Translations under genes and position numbers: made by a program
Notes under the pieces: generated by a model
What the model was told of the DNA's origin: nothing
Seen by the model: only the letters and a program-made list of their open reading frames with translations
Databases searched by the model: none
Assembly (NCBI GenBank): GCA_963820775.1
Contig: CAWGBF010000008.1
Span: forward strand, 372,001 to 436,000
Origin: Roseiarcus sp963820775
GTDB taxonomy: Bacteria > Pseudomonadota > Alphaproteobacteria > Rhizobiales > Beijerinckiaceae
Reading direction: 5' to 3'
DNA length: 64,000 bases
Part shown: positions 24,566 through 33,119 of the stretch, piece by piece
How the letters are laid out: every line of letters begins with the position of its first letter
Numbering within the stretch: position 1 is the first letter of the stretch

Positions 24566-25125
24566 GAGGTCCTCTCCGGTCGCCCAAGCAAATCCAAGCC
24601 AATCCAAGTAGGACCAAGCAAATCCAAATAAAATTGCTTGGATTTATTTGGTTTTATTCGTCCGAATCGGGACTTTTCAATGAGTTACGATGAATCCAAA
24701 TTAAAAACCTCTCCCCCTTCCGGGTCCGTTTATCCGCCCTCCGCGTCAAGAACCCTCAAACTCCGACTTGAGGACCATAGCACAGTTTTTCCTCCGCGCA
24801 AAGGAAATTCCGAACAAATTGGCTATTGGTCGGTTTTTCATGATCACGGCGAGGCCGTGCGGCGCGCCCATTTCCGACCGCTCGCGAACGCCGGTGTCGC
24901 GAGCGGCAGGGCGGACTCGCTCCAGATCCTTCGCCCACGGTGCGCGAAGAGGATTGGCGTCGCGTGACAGTCATCCATTCGATGATAGACTGGAAGATGA
25001 GCGACCTCGGTTGAGGCGAAGCGGCCAAGCGCGATATGCGTGCTCTTGGCGCCCGCGTCCCGCGCCCCATTGCACGAGCCCGCATGATCAAAGCGCGGAC
25101 AACATCGAACTCGAGGATGACGGCC
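24566..25125. other. 560-bp gap between hemC and fba with repeats and hairpins
   Basis: No supportable gene. 24593-24655 is AT-rich with repeats of CCAAGCAAATCC and an inverted AAATCCAA/TTGGATTT hairpin. The 19-bp dispersed repeat is at 24664-24682. A perfect 10-bp stem, CCGCTCGCGA/TCGCGAGCGG with a 9-nt loop, is at 24878-24906. The promoter of fba must lie in the last part but none was clear. Confidence 0.55.
24664..24682 (-). repeat. 19-bp dispersed repeat, copy 2
   Basis: Reverse complement identical to 16158-16176 (CATTGAAAAGTCCCGATTC), located 8.5 kb away just after the AT-rich repeats behind hemC. Confidence 0.7.
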
Positions 25126-26025
25126 ATGGCCAACGACCAGATGATGACGCAGATGTCGACCAAGCCCGGCTTCATCGCCGCGCTCGACCAGAGCGGCGGA
25201 TCGACCCCCGGAGCCCTGCGCCTCTATGGGATTCCTGAGACCGAATACAAAGGCGACGACGCCAAGATGTTTGAGCTCGTGCATGAAATGCGGGTTCGCA
25301 TCATCACCGCGCCGTCTTTCAAGGGCGACAGGGTCATCGCCGCCATCCTGTTCGAGCGGACGATGGACGGCGAGGCGAAGGGCAAGCCGGTTCCGACCTA
25401 CTTGTGGGAGGAGCGGGGCGTCGTTCCGATCGTCAAGGTCGACAAGGGGCTGGAAGAGGAAAAGGACGGCGTCAGCCTGATGAAGCCAATCCCGGACCTC
25501 GGCAAGCTGCTGGATCGCGCGAGCAAGCTCGGCGTGTTCGGCACCAAGATGCGTTCGGTCATCAATCTGGCGTCGAAGACCGGGATCGCCGCCATCGCCA
25601 AGCAGCAGTTCGAGTTCGGCGAGCAGATCGCGAGCCACGGCCTCACCCCCATCCTCGAGCCGGAAATCTCGATCAAGAGCCCCGATAAGGCGGGCGCGGA
25701 GCGGATCCTGCTCGACGAACTGACCAAGGGGCTCGACGCCCTGCCGGCTGGCCGCAAGGTGATGTTCAAAGTGACGTTGCCGGAGACCGCCGACTTCTAC
25801 ATGCCGCTGATTAACGACAAGCGGGTCGTCCGCGTCGTTGCGCTTTCGGGGGGCTATACGCGGGACGAAGCCTGCGAGCGCCTGGCCAAAAATCATGGCA
25901 TGATCGCGAGCTTCTCTCGCGCGCTGGCGGAGGGCCTCAAGCGTTCGATGTCCGACGCCGAGTTCGACGAGGAGCTGACCGAAGCCGTTGACGAGATTTA
26001 TGAGGCCTCGACGGTCAAGGCCTGA
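25126..26025 (+). CDS. fda: Fructose-bisphosphate aldolase, class I
   Basis: Reversible cleavage of fructose 1,6-bisphosphate through a Schiff base, without metal. From ATG 25126 (299 aa; GAGG about 10 nt upstream) the family features are FIAALDQSGGSTPGALRLYG, RIITAPSFKGDRVIAAILFE, GVVPIVKVDKGLEEE, LTPILEPEIS and the lysine-bearing VMFKVTLPETADFY followed by VALSGGYTRDEACERL. This is the short bacterial class I type known from Staphylococcus and many alphaproteobacteria. Upstream in-frame starts (25036, 25117) lack family similarity. Acts in glycolysis, gluconeogenesis or the Calvin cycle. Confidence 0.9.
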   Translation: MANDQMMTQMSTKPGFIAALDQSGGSTPGALRLYGIPETEYKGDDAKMFELVHEMRVRIITAPSFKGDRVIAAILFERTMDGEAKGKPVPTYLWEERGVVPIVKVDKGLEEEKDGVSLMKPIPDLGKLLDRASKLGVFGTKMRSVINLASKTGIAAIAKQQFEFGEQIASHGLTPILEPEISIKSPDKAGAERILLDELTKGLDALPAGRKVMFKVTLPETADFYMPLINDKRVVRVVALSGGYTRDEACERLAKNHGMIASFSRALAEGLKRSMSDAEFDEELTEAVDEIYEASTVKA

Positions 26026-26028
26026 CCG

Positions 26029-26118
26029 TTGTCGGTTCGGTTCTATTGCGGGTCAGGCTCGCCCTATGCCTGGCGGGTCTGGTTCGCGCTTGAAGCCAAG
26101 GGAATCCCCCGGCTCTAG
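26029..26118 (+). pseudogene. Glutathione S-transferase N-terminal fragment
   Basis: Directly after fba, 29 codons read SVRFYCGSGSPYAWRVWFAL EAKGIPRL before TAG 26116. This matches the first beta-alpha unit of a GST thioredoxin fold (strand, catalytic-loop region, helix). The rest of a GST, about 170 residues, is absent; instead the convergent dienelactone hydrolase ends here. It is a truncation scar, no function expected. Confidence 0.6.
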
Positions 26119-26789
26119 CCCAGGCGTTTCTTCAGGAAGGCGAGGGCGCGGCTCCAGGCCAGCTCGGCGGCCTGGCGGTCATGCACCGCCATGCGCTGCT
26201 CGTTGACGAAGGCGTGGTCGGCGTCATAGCGGAAGAATTCCGCGTCCTTGCCTGCGGCCTTCAAGGCCTTCTCGAAATCGTCGACGGTTTTCGGCGTGAT
26301 GTAATCGTCCTTGTTGGCGAAGTGGCCCTGGAGTGGAATCTTGACGTCCGCCGCCTTGATCGCCTGCTCGGGCGGCAGCCCGTAGAAGGAAACCGCCGCC
26401 GTCAGCTCGGGGATCTTCACCGAGGCGATGACCGCCACCGCCCCGCCCATGCAATAACCTGCGATGCCGACCTTGGCCCCGTTGCGCTTGAGGTATTGGA
26501 CCGCTCCGCGGACATTCTGTTCGGTGGCGTCGAGAAAATTCAGCGACGACATCTCCTTAGCCGCGCGGTCCGCGTCATGATAGGGCACGACGACGCCCTT
26601 GTAGAGGTCGGGCGCCAAGGCGTCGAAGCCGGCGAGAGCGAAGCGGTCGACCATCGCCTTGATCTGCTCAGCCAGCCCCCACCATTCCTGGATGACGACG
26701 ACCCCCGGCGCGTCGCCGCTCGCGGCGTTGGCCAAGTATCCCTTGGCGTCTCCGCCGTCGGGACGTTTGAAAGTGATTTCGGCGCCCAT
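26115..26789 (-). CDS. Dienelactone hydrolase family protein
   Basis: Alpha/beta hydrolase of 224 aa from ATG 26789. The catalytic cysteine is in KVGIAGYCMGGAVAV (about residue 110), the aspartate in HFANKDDYITP and the histidine in RYDADHAFVNEQR. EWWGLAEQIKAMVDRFA near residue 35 is typical of the family, whose founding member opens dienelactone in chlorocatechol breakdown; many relatives act on other esters. Only the family is certain. It is convergent with fba and the GST stub and upstream neighbours are on the same strand 100 bp away. Confidence 0.85.
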   Translation of the reverse strand: MGAEITFKRPDGGDAKGYLANAASGDAPGVVVIQEWWGLAEQIKAMVDRFALAGFDALAPDLYKGVVVPYHDADRAAKEMSSLNFLDATEQNVRGAVQYLKRNGAKVGIAGYCMGGAVAVIASVKIPELTAAVSFYGLPPEQAIKAADVKIPLQGHFANKDDYITPKTVDDFEKALKAAGKDAEFFRYDADHAFVNEQRMAVHDRQAAELAWSRALAFLKKRLG

Positions 26790-26892
26790 TGTTTCTCCGT
26801 TGCGTTCCGATCTCGACAAGTTACGGGCCGGCAGTACCCCGGACGCGTCGCCTTGCCGTGTTCAATTGTCCGCAAGCAGCGGCGCCGTCGCT

Positions 26893-27834
26893 TTAACCGA
26901 GCTTCGAGCCGTTGGTCATCAGCAGGACCGAATAGAGCGAGGTCGTGCCGCAGATGTACAAGCGGTTGCGCTTCGGACCGCCGAACGTCACGTTGGCGAC
27001 GATTTCCGGGATGAGGATCTTGCCGATCAGCTTCCCGTCCGGCTCGTAGCAATAGACGCCCTTGCCGGTGCTCGTCCATATCCGTCCGGACCGGTCGACG
27101 CGGAAGCCGTCGTACATTCCGTCCTCAGGCGCCAGTTCGGCGAAAATTTCGCCCGGTCCCTTCACGCTCTTGCCGTCCGCGTTGACGCTGTAGCGGCGAA
27201 TGGCGCGCGGCGTCTTCTCTTTGTGAGACGCGCCCGTGTCCGCGACATAGATGAGCTTCTCGTCGGGCGAAAATGCGATGCCGTTCGGCCGCACCATATT
27301 GTCGACGAGCCTCGTGACCGCGCCGCTCGCCGGGTCGATCCGATAGACGTAGCAGCCGTCGATCTCAGGCGTCGCCGGATCGCCCTCGTTGTCGCCGTCG
27401 ATGCCGTAAGCCGGGTCGGTGAACCAGATGGAATCATCGGATTTGACGACCGCGTCGTTCGGCGAGTTGAAACGCTTGCCCTCCCATTTGTCTGCGAGGA
27501 CTGAAATCGAGCCGTCAAACTCGGTGCGGGTCACGCGGCGCGTCAGGTGCTCGCAGGTGACGAGCCGGCCCTGGTTGTCGACCGTGTTGCCGTTCGAATT
27601 GTTGGAGGGTTGCCGGAAAACTGACACCTGGCCCGATTCCTCAACGAAGCGCAGCATCCGATTGTTGGGGATGTCCGACCAGATGAGATAACGGCCGGCC
27701 GCGAACCAGGCCGGGCCTTCCGACCAGATCGCGCCGGTCCAGTGGCGGGTCACCCGCATGTAGCCGGCGAAAAGCTGCCCGAAGCGCTTGTCCAGCACGA
27801 CAAGGTCCGTGCCCTCAACTTGCCCGTGAAACAT
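26893..27834 (-). CDS. SMP-30/gluconolactonase-family protein
   Basis: Six-bladed beta-propeller, 313 aa from ATG 27834 (GGGAGGA 4 nt upstream). Conserved metal-site segments: WSEGPAWFAAGRYLIWSDIP with the first glutamate, RFNSPNDAVVKSDDSIWFTD with the asparagine-aspartate pair, and NGIAFSPDEKLIYVADTG with the last ligands. These enzymes hydrolyse sugar lactones such as glucono-, xylono- or arabinonolactone. An IlvD/Edd dehydratase 5 kb away would act on the resulting aldonate, so a shared oxidative sugar route is possible but not proven. No signal peptide. Confidence 0.85.
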   Translation of the reverse strand: MFHGQVEGTDLVVLDKRFGQLFAGYMRVTRHWTGAIWSEGPAWFAAGRYLIWSDIPNNRMLRFVEESGQVSVFRQPSNNSNGNTVDNQGRLVTCEHLTRRVTRTEFDGSISVLADKWEGKRFNSPNDAVVKSDDSIWFTDPAYGIDGDNEGDPATPEIDGCYVYRIDPASGAVTRLVDNMVRPNGIAFSPDEKLIYVADTGASHKEKTPRAIRRYSVNADGKSVKGPGEIFAELAPEDGMYDGFRVDRSGRIWTSTGKGVYCYEPDGKLIGKILIPEIVANVTFGGPKRNRLYICGTTSLYSVLLMTNGSKLG

Positions 27835-28013
27835 GAGTCCTCCCCCCGTTGTTGCGGCGCTGTGGTTAAGGTTGGCGCCTCCGGCGCGCAAGGGCAAGAG
27901 CGGCGCCCGCGGTCCTCTGTCAAGGAAAAGTGACGGTCGGCCTGGGAAGATCCGCGCGCTTAAACGAGCGCTAAGGCTTGCGATGCGCGCCGGCATGTTC
28001 CACATTGACGTTC

Positions 28014-30569
28014 ATGAATCGCTCGCCAGCGCGGGGCGACGCCTCGCGGCTCATCGCCGTTCTGGGCCCGACCAATACGGGCAAGACGCATTTGGCGGTC
28101 GAGCGCATGCTGGGACATTCCTCCGGCATGATCGGCCTCCCCTTAAGGCTGCTGGCGCGCGAGATCTACGATCGCGTGGTCAAGGCGCGGGGCGCGGCTG
28201 AGGTCGCGCTGATCACCGGCGAAGAAAAGATCGTGCCCGCCCGGCCGCGCTATTTCGTCTGCACGGTCGAGGCGATGCCGCTCGACCGCAAGGTCGAATT
28301 TCTCGCCGTCGATGAGATCCAGCTTTGCGCCGATCCTGAACGCGGCCATGTGTTCACCCATCGGCTCCTGCATGCGCGAGGATCGGCCGAGACGATGCTG
28401 ATGGGCGCGGCGACGGTCGCCTCGCTGATCCGGCAGCTCTGCCCCGAGGCCGAGATCCAGTTCCGCGAACGCTTGTCTGAGCTCACCTACGCCGGTCCCA
28501 AGAAGCTGACCCGCCTGCCGCCGCGCAGCGCCATCGTCGCCTTCTCCGCCGAGGCGGTTTACGCCATCGCCGAGCTCATCCGTCGCCAGCGCGGCGGGGC
28601 GGCCGTGGTCATGGGCTCGCTCAGCCCTCGCACGCGCAACGCCCAGGTCAATCTGTTCCAGTCCGGCGAAGTCGATTTCCTGGTCGCGACCGACGCGATC
28701 GGGATGGGACTGAACATGGATGTCGACCATGTCGCGTTCGCGGGTTTACGCAAATTCGACGGGCGGCGCGCGCGCGGGCTCTATTCGCAGGAAATCGCCC
28801 AGATCGCCGGGCGCGCCGGCCGCTTTCGCAAGGACGGCGCGTTCGGCGTGACGGGCGATGCGCGCGACCTCGACCCGGATATCGTGGCGGCGGTCGAAGG
28901 CCATGTCTTCCCATCGGTCGTGGCCGCCGAATGGCGCAATCACCGGCTCGATTTCCAGTCGCTGCAGGGACTGATCCGCTCGCTGGCCGCATCGCCGCCT
29001 ACGTCGGGACTGCGGCTCTCGGCGGAGAGCCAGGATGAAACAACCCTGCGCCAACTGTCGACCGACGAAACAATCATCCGGCGCACGCGCGACCGGTCCA
29101 ACCTGATGCGGCTCTGGGAGATCTGTCAGACGCCGGACTTCCGGAAGACGACGCAGGACGAGCACGCGCGCCTCATCGGAATGATGTTCGAGCACCTCAC
29201 CCAAGGCGACCGTCGGCTGCCTGAAGACTGGATGCAGGGACAGTTCGCAAGCCTCGAGCGGACCGACGGCGACATCGATGCGCTGTCCTCTCGGCTCGCT
29301 CGAGTGCGCACCTTGGCCTATGTCGCCAATCGCGCCGACTGGCTCGCTAATCCGCAGACATGGCAGGGCCGGGCGCGGAGCCTCGAGGACCGGCTCTCCG
29401 ATACGCTGCACCAATCCCTGATGCAGCGGTTCGTCGACCGGCGCACGAGCGCGCTTCTGCGTAGCTTGAATCAGCGCGCAGGCCCGATCCTCAGCGGCAT
29501 CGACGGCGACGGGGCGGTGACGGTGGAGGGCCATCTGGTCGGCCGGCTCGCTGGGTTCCATTTCGAACCCGAGCGCGGCGCAACTGCGCTCGAGAATTGC
29601 GCCTTGCGCGGCGCCGTCGAGCGGGTCGTCGCGCCCGAGGTCGCGCGTCGGCTCGGCGCCCTGGCGAGCGAGGACGACGAGGCCTTCGTGCTTGCGCCCG
29701 GCGGCGTGGTCGCTTGGCGGGGTGAAGCGGCGGGCGAAATCATCGGCGGCGAGCCATTCGCGCCGCGGGTGAGACTGATCGGCGAGTTCGGCGCCGAGCC
29801 GCAGCGCGAGCGCGCCGCGCGGCGCCTGGAAGCTTTCGCGGCCGCCGAGGCGACCCGTCGTCTTTACGCGCTCAAGCATCTCAAGGACGCGATCGAGGAT
29901 GGCCGGCTGAGGGGGCTGGCGCGCGGCCTCGCCTATGAGCTCGTGGAGCAGTTCGGGGTCCTGGATCGTCGCGCGGCCGACGCGCGCATCAGGCTTTTGA
30001 GCCGCAACGAGCGCCGGACCCTCAAGGCGCTCGGCGTGCGCTTTGGCGCCTTCAGCCTTTATCTGCCGTCGCTTCTCGAACCGAAAGCGCAGCTGCTTGC
30101 GTTCGCCTACGCAGAACTTGCGAGCTCTGGGTGGCGGCCGGACGCACGCGCCCTCAATCCGCTGCCGCGGCCGCCGCCGCGTCCGGAGGCGCTCAGCCTG
30201 CGCGGCCTTCGCCCGGTTGGGCAGTTGGCGGCGCCGATCGCGGATCTGGAGCGGCTCGATGCGCTCGCACGAGCCGCTTGGCCCGAAGGCGCAGGCGCGA
30301 TCGACGTCACCGACGCCCTGCTTGCGGATCTGGGCTGGCGGCGCGACGACGCGCATCACATCCTTCGGGCCCTTGGTTTCGTGCGCGACGGCGAAGGCGG
30401 GAGACGCGCGCTGTTTCGCCGGCGCCGCGCGGCGACCGACGAACCGCCGCCGAAGGCCAGTCCCGTCGTGACCCCGTTCGCCGCGCTTGCCGCGCTGACA
30501 CAGGCGGCGCGGCGCCCGCGCCGCCGCAAGCCCAGGCGCGGGCAGAGCGCCGGACGCGCCGCCTCGTGA
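28014..30569 (+). CDS. SUV3-like superfamily 2 RNA helicase
   Basis: 851 aa from ATG 28014. Helicase motifs in order: I AVLGPTNTGKTHLAVERM near residues 14-31, II VDEIQLCADPERG near 98, III GAATVAS, V DFLVATDAIGMGLNMDV, VI QEIAQIAGRAGRF near 263. The C-terminal half is long, Arg-rich and ends in a basic tail KPRRGQSAGRAAS. This is the alphaproteobacterial homologue of mitochondrial SUV3 degradosome helicase, which unwinds RNA for exonucleases. Its stop overlaps the start of an S4-domain gene by 4 nt, a conserved arrangement in the class, suggesting a joint role in RNA metabolism. Divergent from the lactonase gene. Confidence 0.88.
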   Translation: MNRSPARGDASRLIAVLGPTNTGKTHLAVERMLGHSSGMIGLPLRLLAREIYDRVVKARGAAEVALITGEEKIVPARPRYFVCTVEAMPLDRKVEFLAVDEIQLCADPERGHVFTHRLLHARGSAETMLMGAATVASLIRQLCPEAEIQFRERLSELTYAGPKKLTRLPPRSAIVAFSAEAVYAIAELIRRQRGGAAVVMGSLSPRTRNAQVNLFQSGEVDFLVATDAIGMGLNMDVDHVAFAGLRKFDGRRARGLYSQEIAQIAGRAGRFRKDGAFGVTGDARDLDPDIVAAVEGHVFPSVVAAEWRNHRLDFQSLQGLIRSLAASPPTSGLRLSAESQDETTLRQLSTDETIIRRTRDRSNLMRLWEICQTPDFRKTTQDEHARLIGMMFEHLTQGDRRLPEDWMQGQFASLERTDGDIDALSSRLARVRTLAYVANRADWLANPQTWQGRARSLEDRLSDTLHQSLMQRFVDRRTSALLRSLNQRAGPILSGIDGDGAVTVEGHLVGRLAGFHFEPERGATALENCALRGAVERVVAPEVARRLGALASEDDEAFVLAPGGVVAWRGEAAGEIIGGEPFAPRVRLIGEFGAEPQRERAARRLEAFAAAEATRRLYALKHLKDAIEDGRLRGLARGLAYELVEQFGVLDRRAADARIRLLSRNERRTLKALGVRFGAFSLYLPSLLEPKAQLLAFAYAELASSGWRPDARALNPLPRPPPRPEALSLRGLRPVGQLAAPIADLERLDALARAAWPEGAGAIDVTDALLADLGWRRDDAHHILRALGFVRDGEGGRRALFRRRRAATDEPPPKASPVVTPFAALAALTQAARRPRRRKPRRGQSAGRAAS

Positions 30570-30907
30570 CGGGAGACGCGTGCCGGGTCGACGTCTGGCT
30601 CTGGCGCGCCCGCTTTTTCAAGACCAGAAGCCTCGCCGCGCGCATTGTCGGAGACAGCGGCATGCGGCTCGCGCGCGGTCAATCGCGCGTTCCGATCGAC
30701 AAGCCGAGTCGCCTCGTCCGCCCTGGCGACGTGCTGACCTTTGCGCAAGGCCCGAAATGGGTCGCGGTGAGAGTCGAGGGCTTGGGCGAGCGGCGCGGCC
30801 CCGCGGTGGAGGCGCGCACGCTCTACACTTTGCTGAACGACGCCGGGGGCGCGACGACGGGCGCAGACGCCGGGGGCGCGACGACGGGCGCAGACGCCGG
30901 CGCGTGA
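30566..30907 (+). CDS. S4-domain RNA-binding protein (Hsp15-like)
   Basis: 113 aa starting at GTG 30566, overlapping the helicase stop (GTGA). The S4 fold is visible: CRVDVWLWRARFFKTRSLAA RIV at residues 6-28, then RLARGQSRVPIDKPSRLVRP, GDVLTFAQ and VRVEGLGERRG. Hsp15 relatives bind ribosomal RNA of stalled 50S subunits. The C-terminus carries an acidic/Gly repeat, DAGGATTGA twice, from a 27-bp tandem duplication, absent from the core family. Translational coupling with the helicase is likely. Confidence 0.85.
   Translation: MTGDACRVDVWLWRARFFKTRSLAARIVGDSGMRLARGQSRVPIDKPSRLVRPGDVLTFAQGPKWVAVRVEGLGERRGPAVEARTLYTLLNDAGGATTGADAGGATTGADAGA
30839..30903. repeat. 27-bp in-frame tandem repeat at the end of the S4 gene
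   Basis: The unit starting GACGCCGGGGGCGCGACG occurs at 30839-30865 and 30866-30892, with a partial third copy. It keeps the reading frame and adds DAGGATTGA units. Confidence 0.85.
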
Positions 30908-30926
30908 GAACGCCGGTTTGAGTCGT

Positions 30927-31003
30927 TGGCGCGCCCGGACGGGTTCGAACCGCCAACCCTCGGTTTCGAAGACCGATACTCTATCCAGTTGAGCTACGGG
31001 CGC
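30927..31003 (-). tRNA. tRNA-Arg (anticodon TCG)
   Basis: On the minus strand: GCGCCCGTAGCTCAACTGG, anticodon loop CTTCGAA (anticodon TCG, reads CGA), T arm GGCGG-TTCGAAC-CCGTC, acceptor GGGCGC, discriminator G and encoded CCA. Seventy-seven nt, regular cloverleaf. Confidence 0.95.
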
Positions 31004-31071
31004 TTGGAAAACGCGCCCGCCTTAGCACGAAGCGCGGGCGCGTTGGAAGCGCGTCAGGCCGAGATCAAGCC

Positions 31072-31392
31072 TCACTGGCCCGGGGCGCGATAGGCGACGG
31101 CCTTTTGGGCCGCCTTGTCCATTTCCTCGGGCGTGATGAGGACAATCGTCTTGGCGGACACGGTGCTGCCTTGATTGACCGCAAGCGCAACAGCAGCCGC
31201 CGTCACATTATCCGGCAATTCAATAATGGCGAAAACGTCGACGCCGCCAAAGGCGAAGTGCAAACTTTCGAGCTTGCCGCCCACGCTCTCAGCCGCCTTC
31301 GCGATCGCGGCGCGGCGGCCGGTGCCCCCGTCCTTGGCGACACCCTTGGCGCCCTCGGGGGTGTAATGCGCCTCAAACAAATATTTCGGCAT
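31072..31392 (-). CDS. GYD domain-containing protein
   Basis: 106 aa from ATG 31392 with a strong ribosome site GGGAGGGA. Small ferredoxin-like fold: MPKYLFEAHYTPEGAKGVAK, AAESVGGKLESLHFAFGGVD, VFAIIELPDNVTAAAVALAV and IVLITPEEMDKAAQKA. GYD proteins are common in alphaproteobacteria, soluble, of unknown role. It is followed upstream on the same strand by the broken tam gene. No regulatory signals recognised. Confidence 0.82.
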   Translation of the reverse strand: MPKYLFEAHYTPEGAKGVAKDGGTGRRAAIAKAAESVGGKLESLHFAFGGVDVFAIIELPDNVTAAAVALAVNQGSTVSAKTIVLITPEEMDKAAQKAVAYRAPGQ

Positions 31393-31493
31393 TCGTCCCT
31401 CCCTTTTTGTCTCGTGGCCGCCTTTTTCCGACGGCGCCGTCGAGGCTATAATCGCCAGCGGCGAATGGCAAATAAGTCTACCGTCAGCGCGCG

Positions 31494-32253
31494 GCGACCA
31501 CGAACAGCCGGGGAAACGGCAAGTAGAACGGTCCCGTCTGGCTCCTCCGGATAGGCTTTGGCGATTGCCTTCCTCGTAGCGCGCAAGGAAAGCTTGCTCG
31601 ATCGCTCTCATCGAGCGGGTCGAGGAAAGGGCGAAGACCGGTTCCTTTCAGCCACTCGACGACGGCGTGCGCGCCTGCAAGCGGATGAAAGTAAGTCGTG
31701 CGCCAGACGTCGACATGGGGCGCGTGGGCGCGCGCCAAGCGGAAGTACCCTTGCCGCCGTGGCGCTCGGCGCGCGCCTCGGCGGCGCCCTTGAGCTTCGC
31801 CGCCCATGGCCCGTCGCTGGCGATTTCGCGCATGAGGAGATGCGACGGCTCCTCGAGATTGTCCGGCGTCTGTACGGCAAGCGCGCCGCCGGGACCGAGT
31901 TTGGCGATCAGCGCCGGCAATAGCGTCTCGTGCCCTGGGATCCATTGCAAGACTGCGTTGGCGAGGATCACGTCGAGGGGCCGCTCCGGTCGCCACTCGC
32001 GAATGTCGCCGATCTCGAAGGCGACGTCGGGAAGACGCTTGCGCGCAGCGTCGATCATGTCGGCCGACGAATCGACGCCGACGATGCGCGCTTGCGGGTA
32101 GCGTTCGCGTAAGATCTCGGTCGAATTGCCCGGACCGCAGCCGATGTCAGCCGCGCTCTCGGCGTGCGCGAACGGAATTCGCTGAACAAGGTCGCGCGCC
32201 GGCCGGGTGCGTTCGCCTTCGAACTTCACATATTGAGCGGCGGACCAAGTCAT
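31494..32253 (-). pseudogene. tam: Trans-aconitate 2-methyltransferase Tam, with several indels
   Basis: SAM-dependent methylation of trans-aconitate, a damage product of the TCA cycle. From ATG 32253: TWSAAQYVKFEGERTRPARD, the SAM motif ADIGCGPGNSTE, VGVDSSADMI, LANAVLQWIPGHE and LAVQTPDNLEEPSHLLMRE. The frame shifts near 31745 (to YFRLARAHAPHVDVWRTTYF) and three extra single bases follow within about 80 bp (near 31600, 31575 and 31520). Corrected, the end reads FLARYEEAIAKAYPEE and LPFPRLFVVAAR to TGA 31494. Four lesions in one gene suggest either true decay or a locally poor consensus. Confidence 0.82.
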
Positions 32254-32394
32254 CGCGGGCGTTTCCGTGAGGTGGTCCGCTTTCATGCGACGCGATCTTT
32301 GAAGGCGCAAGGACGCACCGGCCTTGCCTTCGTCGTCATTGGGCGCCTAACCTTTGCGCCCGGCGAATGATTCCCGGCTTAAGGCGGATTGCTC

Positions 32395-32976
32395 ATGGCG
32401 ATTCTCATCCTCGGCCTCGTCATCTTTCTCGGCCTGCACTCGATCCGTTGCGTCTCCGAGAGCGGTCGCGAGAGAGCGATCGCACGGATTGGCGAGGGGC
32501 CGTGGAAAGGCGTCTATTCGCTCATTTCGGCGATCGGCTTCGTTCTGATCGTCTGGGGTTTCTCGCGAGCGCGTCACGCCGCCCCGCAGCTATGGACGCC
32601 CCTGCCGGGAGCCCGGCACATAACGATGCTTCTGATGCTGGTCGCGCTGATTCTGTTTGCGAGCTTTCTCTTCAAGCGCAGCCACATTGCGGTCATGACC
32701 CATCATCCAATGCTGTGGTCGGTGCTGTTGTGGAGCGCGGGTCATCTCATCGCCAACGGCTCGGCGGCCGATCTCGTGCTGTTCGGCGCATTCCTCGTCT
32801 GGTCGGCCGCCGATCTCGCAAGCGCCTACGCCCGTGATCGGCGGAACGGCGTCGCCTATCCCGAGCCGCAGCTCGCCGCCACGGCCGGCGCGGTAGTCGT
32901 CGGCTTGGTTGTCTATGCGCTGCTGATCGGCGGCCTGCACCTATGGCTGTTCGGCGTGTCGCCGCTCGCGATGTGA
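32395..32976 (+). CDS. NnrU family membrane protein
   Basis: 193 aa from ATG 32395. Five to six hydrophobic segments: AILILGLVIFLGLHSIRCV, GVYSLISAIGFVLIVWGFSR, MLLMLVALILFASFLF, MLWSVLLWSAGHLIANG and AVVVGLVVYALLIGGLHLWL. The conserved segment RSHIAVMTHHPMLWSVLLWS is the NnrU hallmark. NnrU was named from nitrite/nitric oxide reductase clusters of Rhodobacter, but most copies are not linked to denitrification and neither is this one. Relatives include the 15-cis-zeta-carotene isomerase membrane domain. Function uncertain. Confidence 0.82.
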   Translation: MAILILGLVIFLGLHSIRCVSESGRERAIARIGEGPWKGVYSLISAIGFVLIVWGFSRARHAAPQLWTPLPGARHITMLLMLVALILFASFLFKRSHIAVMTHHPMLWSVLLWSAGHLIANGSAADLVLFGAFLVWSAADLASAYARDRRNGVAYPEPQLAATAGAVVVGLVVYALLIGGLHLWLFGVSPLAM

Positions 32977-33119
32977 GCGGTCCTCAGAGCGCCGCACCGG
33001 CGACTTGAGAAGTGGCTGGCGCAAGCTAAACGTTGAATTCGCTCCGCGACCTGGTTCATAATGGCGTGACAGCGCCGGCGCGACATACAGAACATGCGCC
33101 AGGGAGGCAAACGAGAGCG

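Noticed and set aside
24638..24967. 109-codon plus-strand frame behind hemC
   Set aside because: It spans AT-rich repeats and a hairpin, has no ribosome site and no protein-like pattern.
28746..30359. 537-codon minus-strand open frame
   Set aside because: Antisense of the SUV3-like helicase, which has all helicase motifs.
30839..30903. CRISPR-like or VNTR array
   Set aside because: Only two full 27-bp units without spacers, in frame inside a gene; no CRISPR array was found anywhere in the window.
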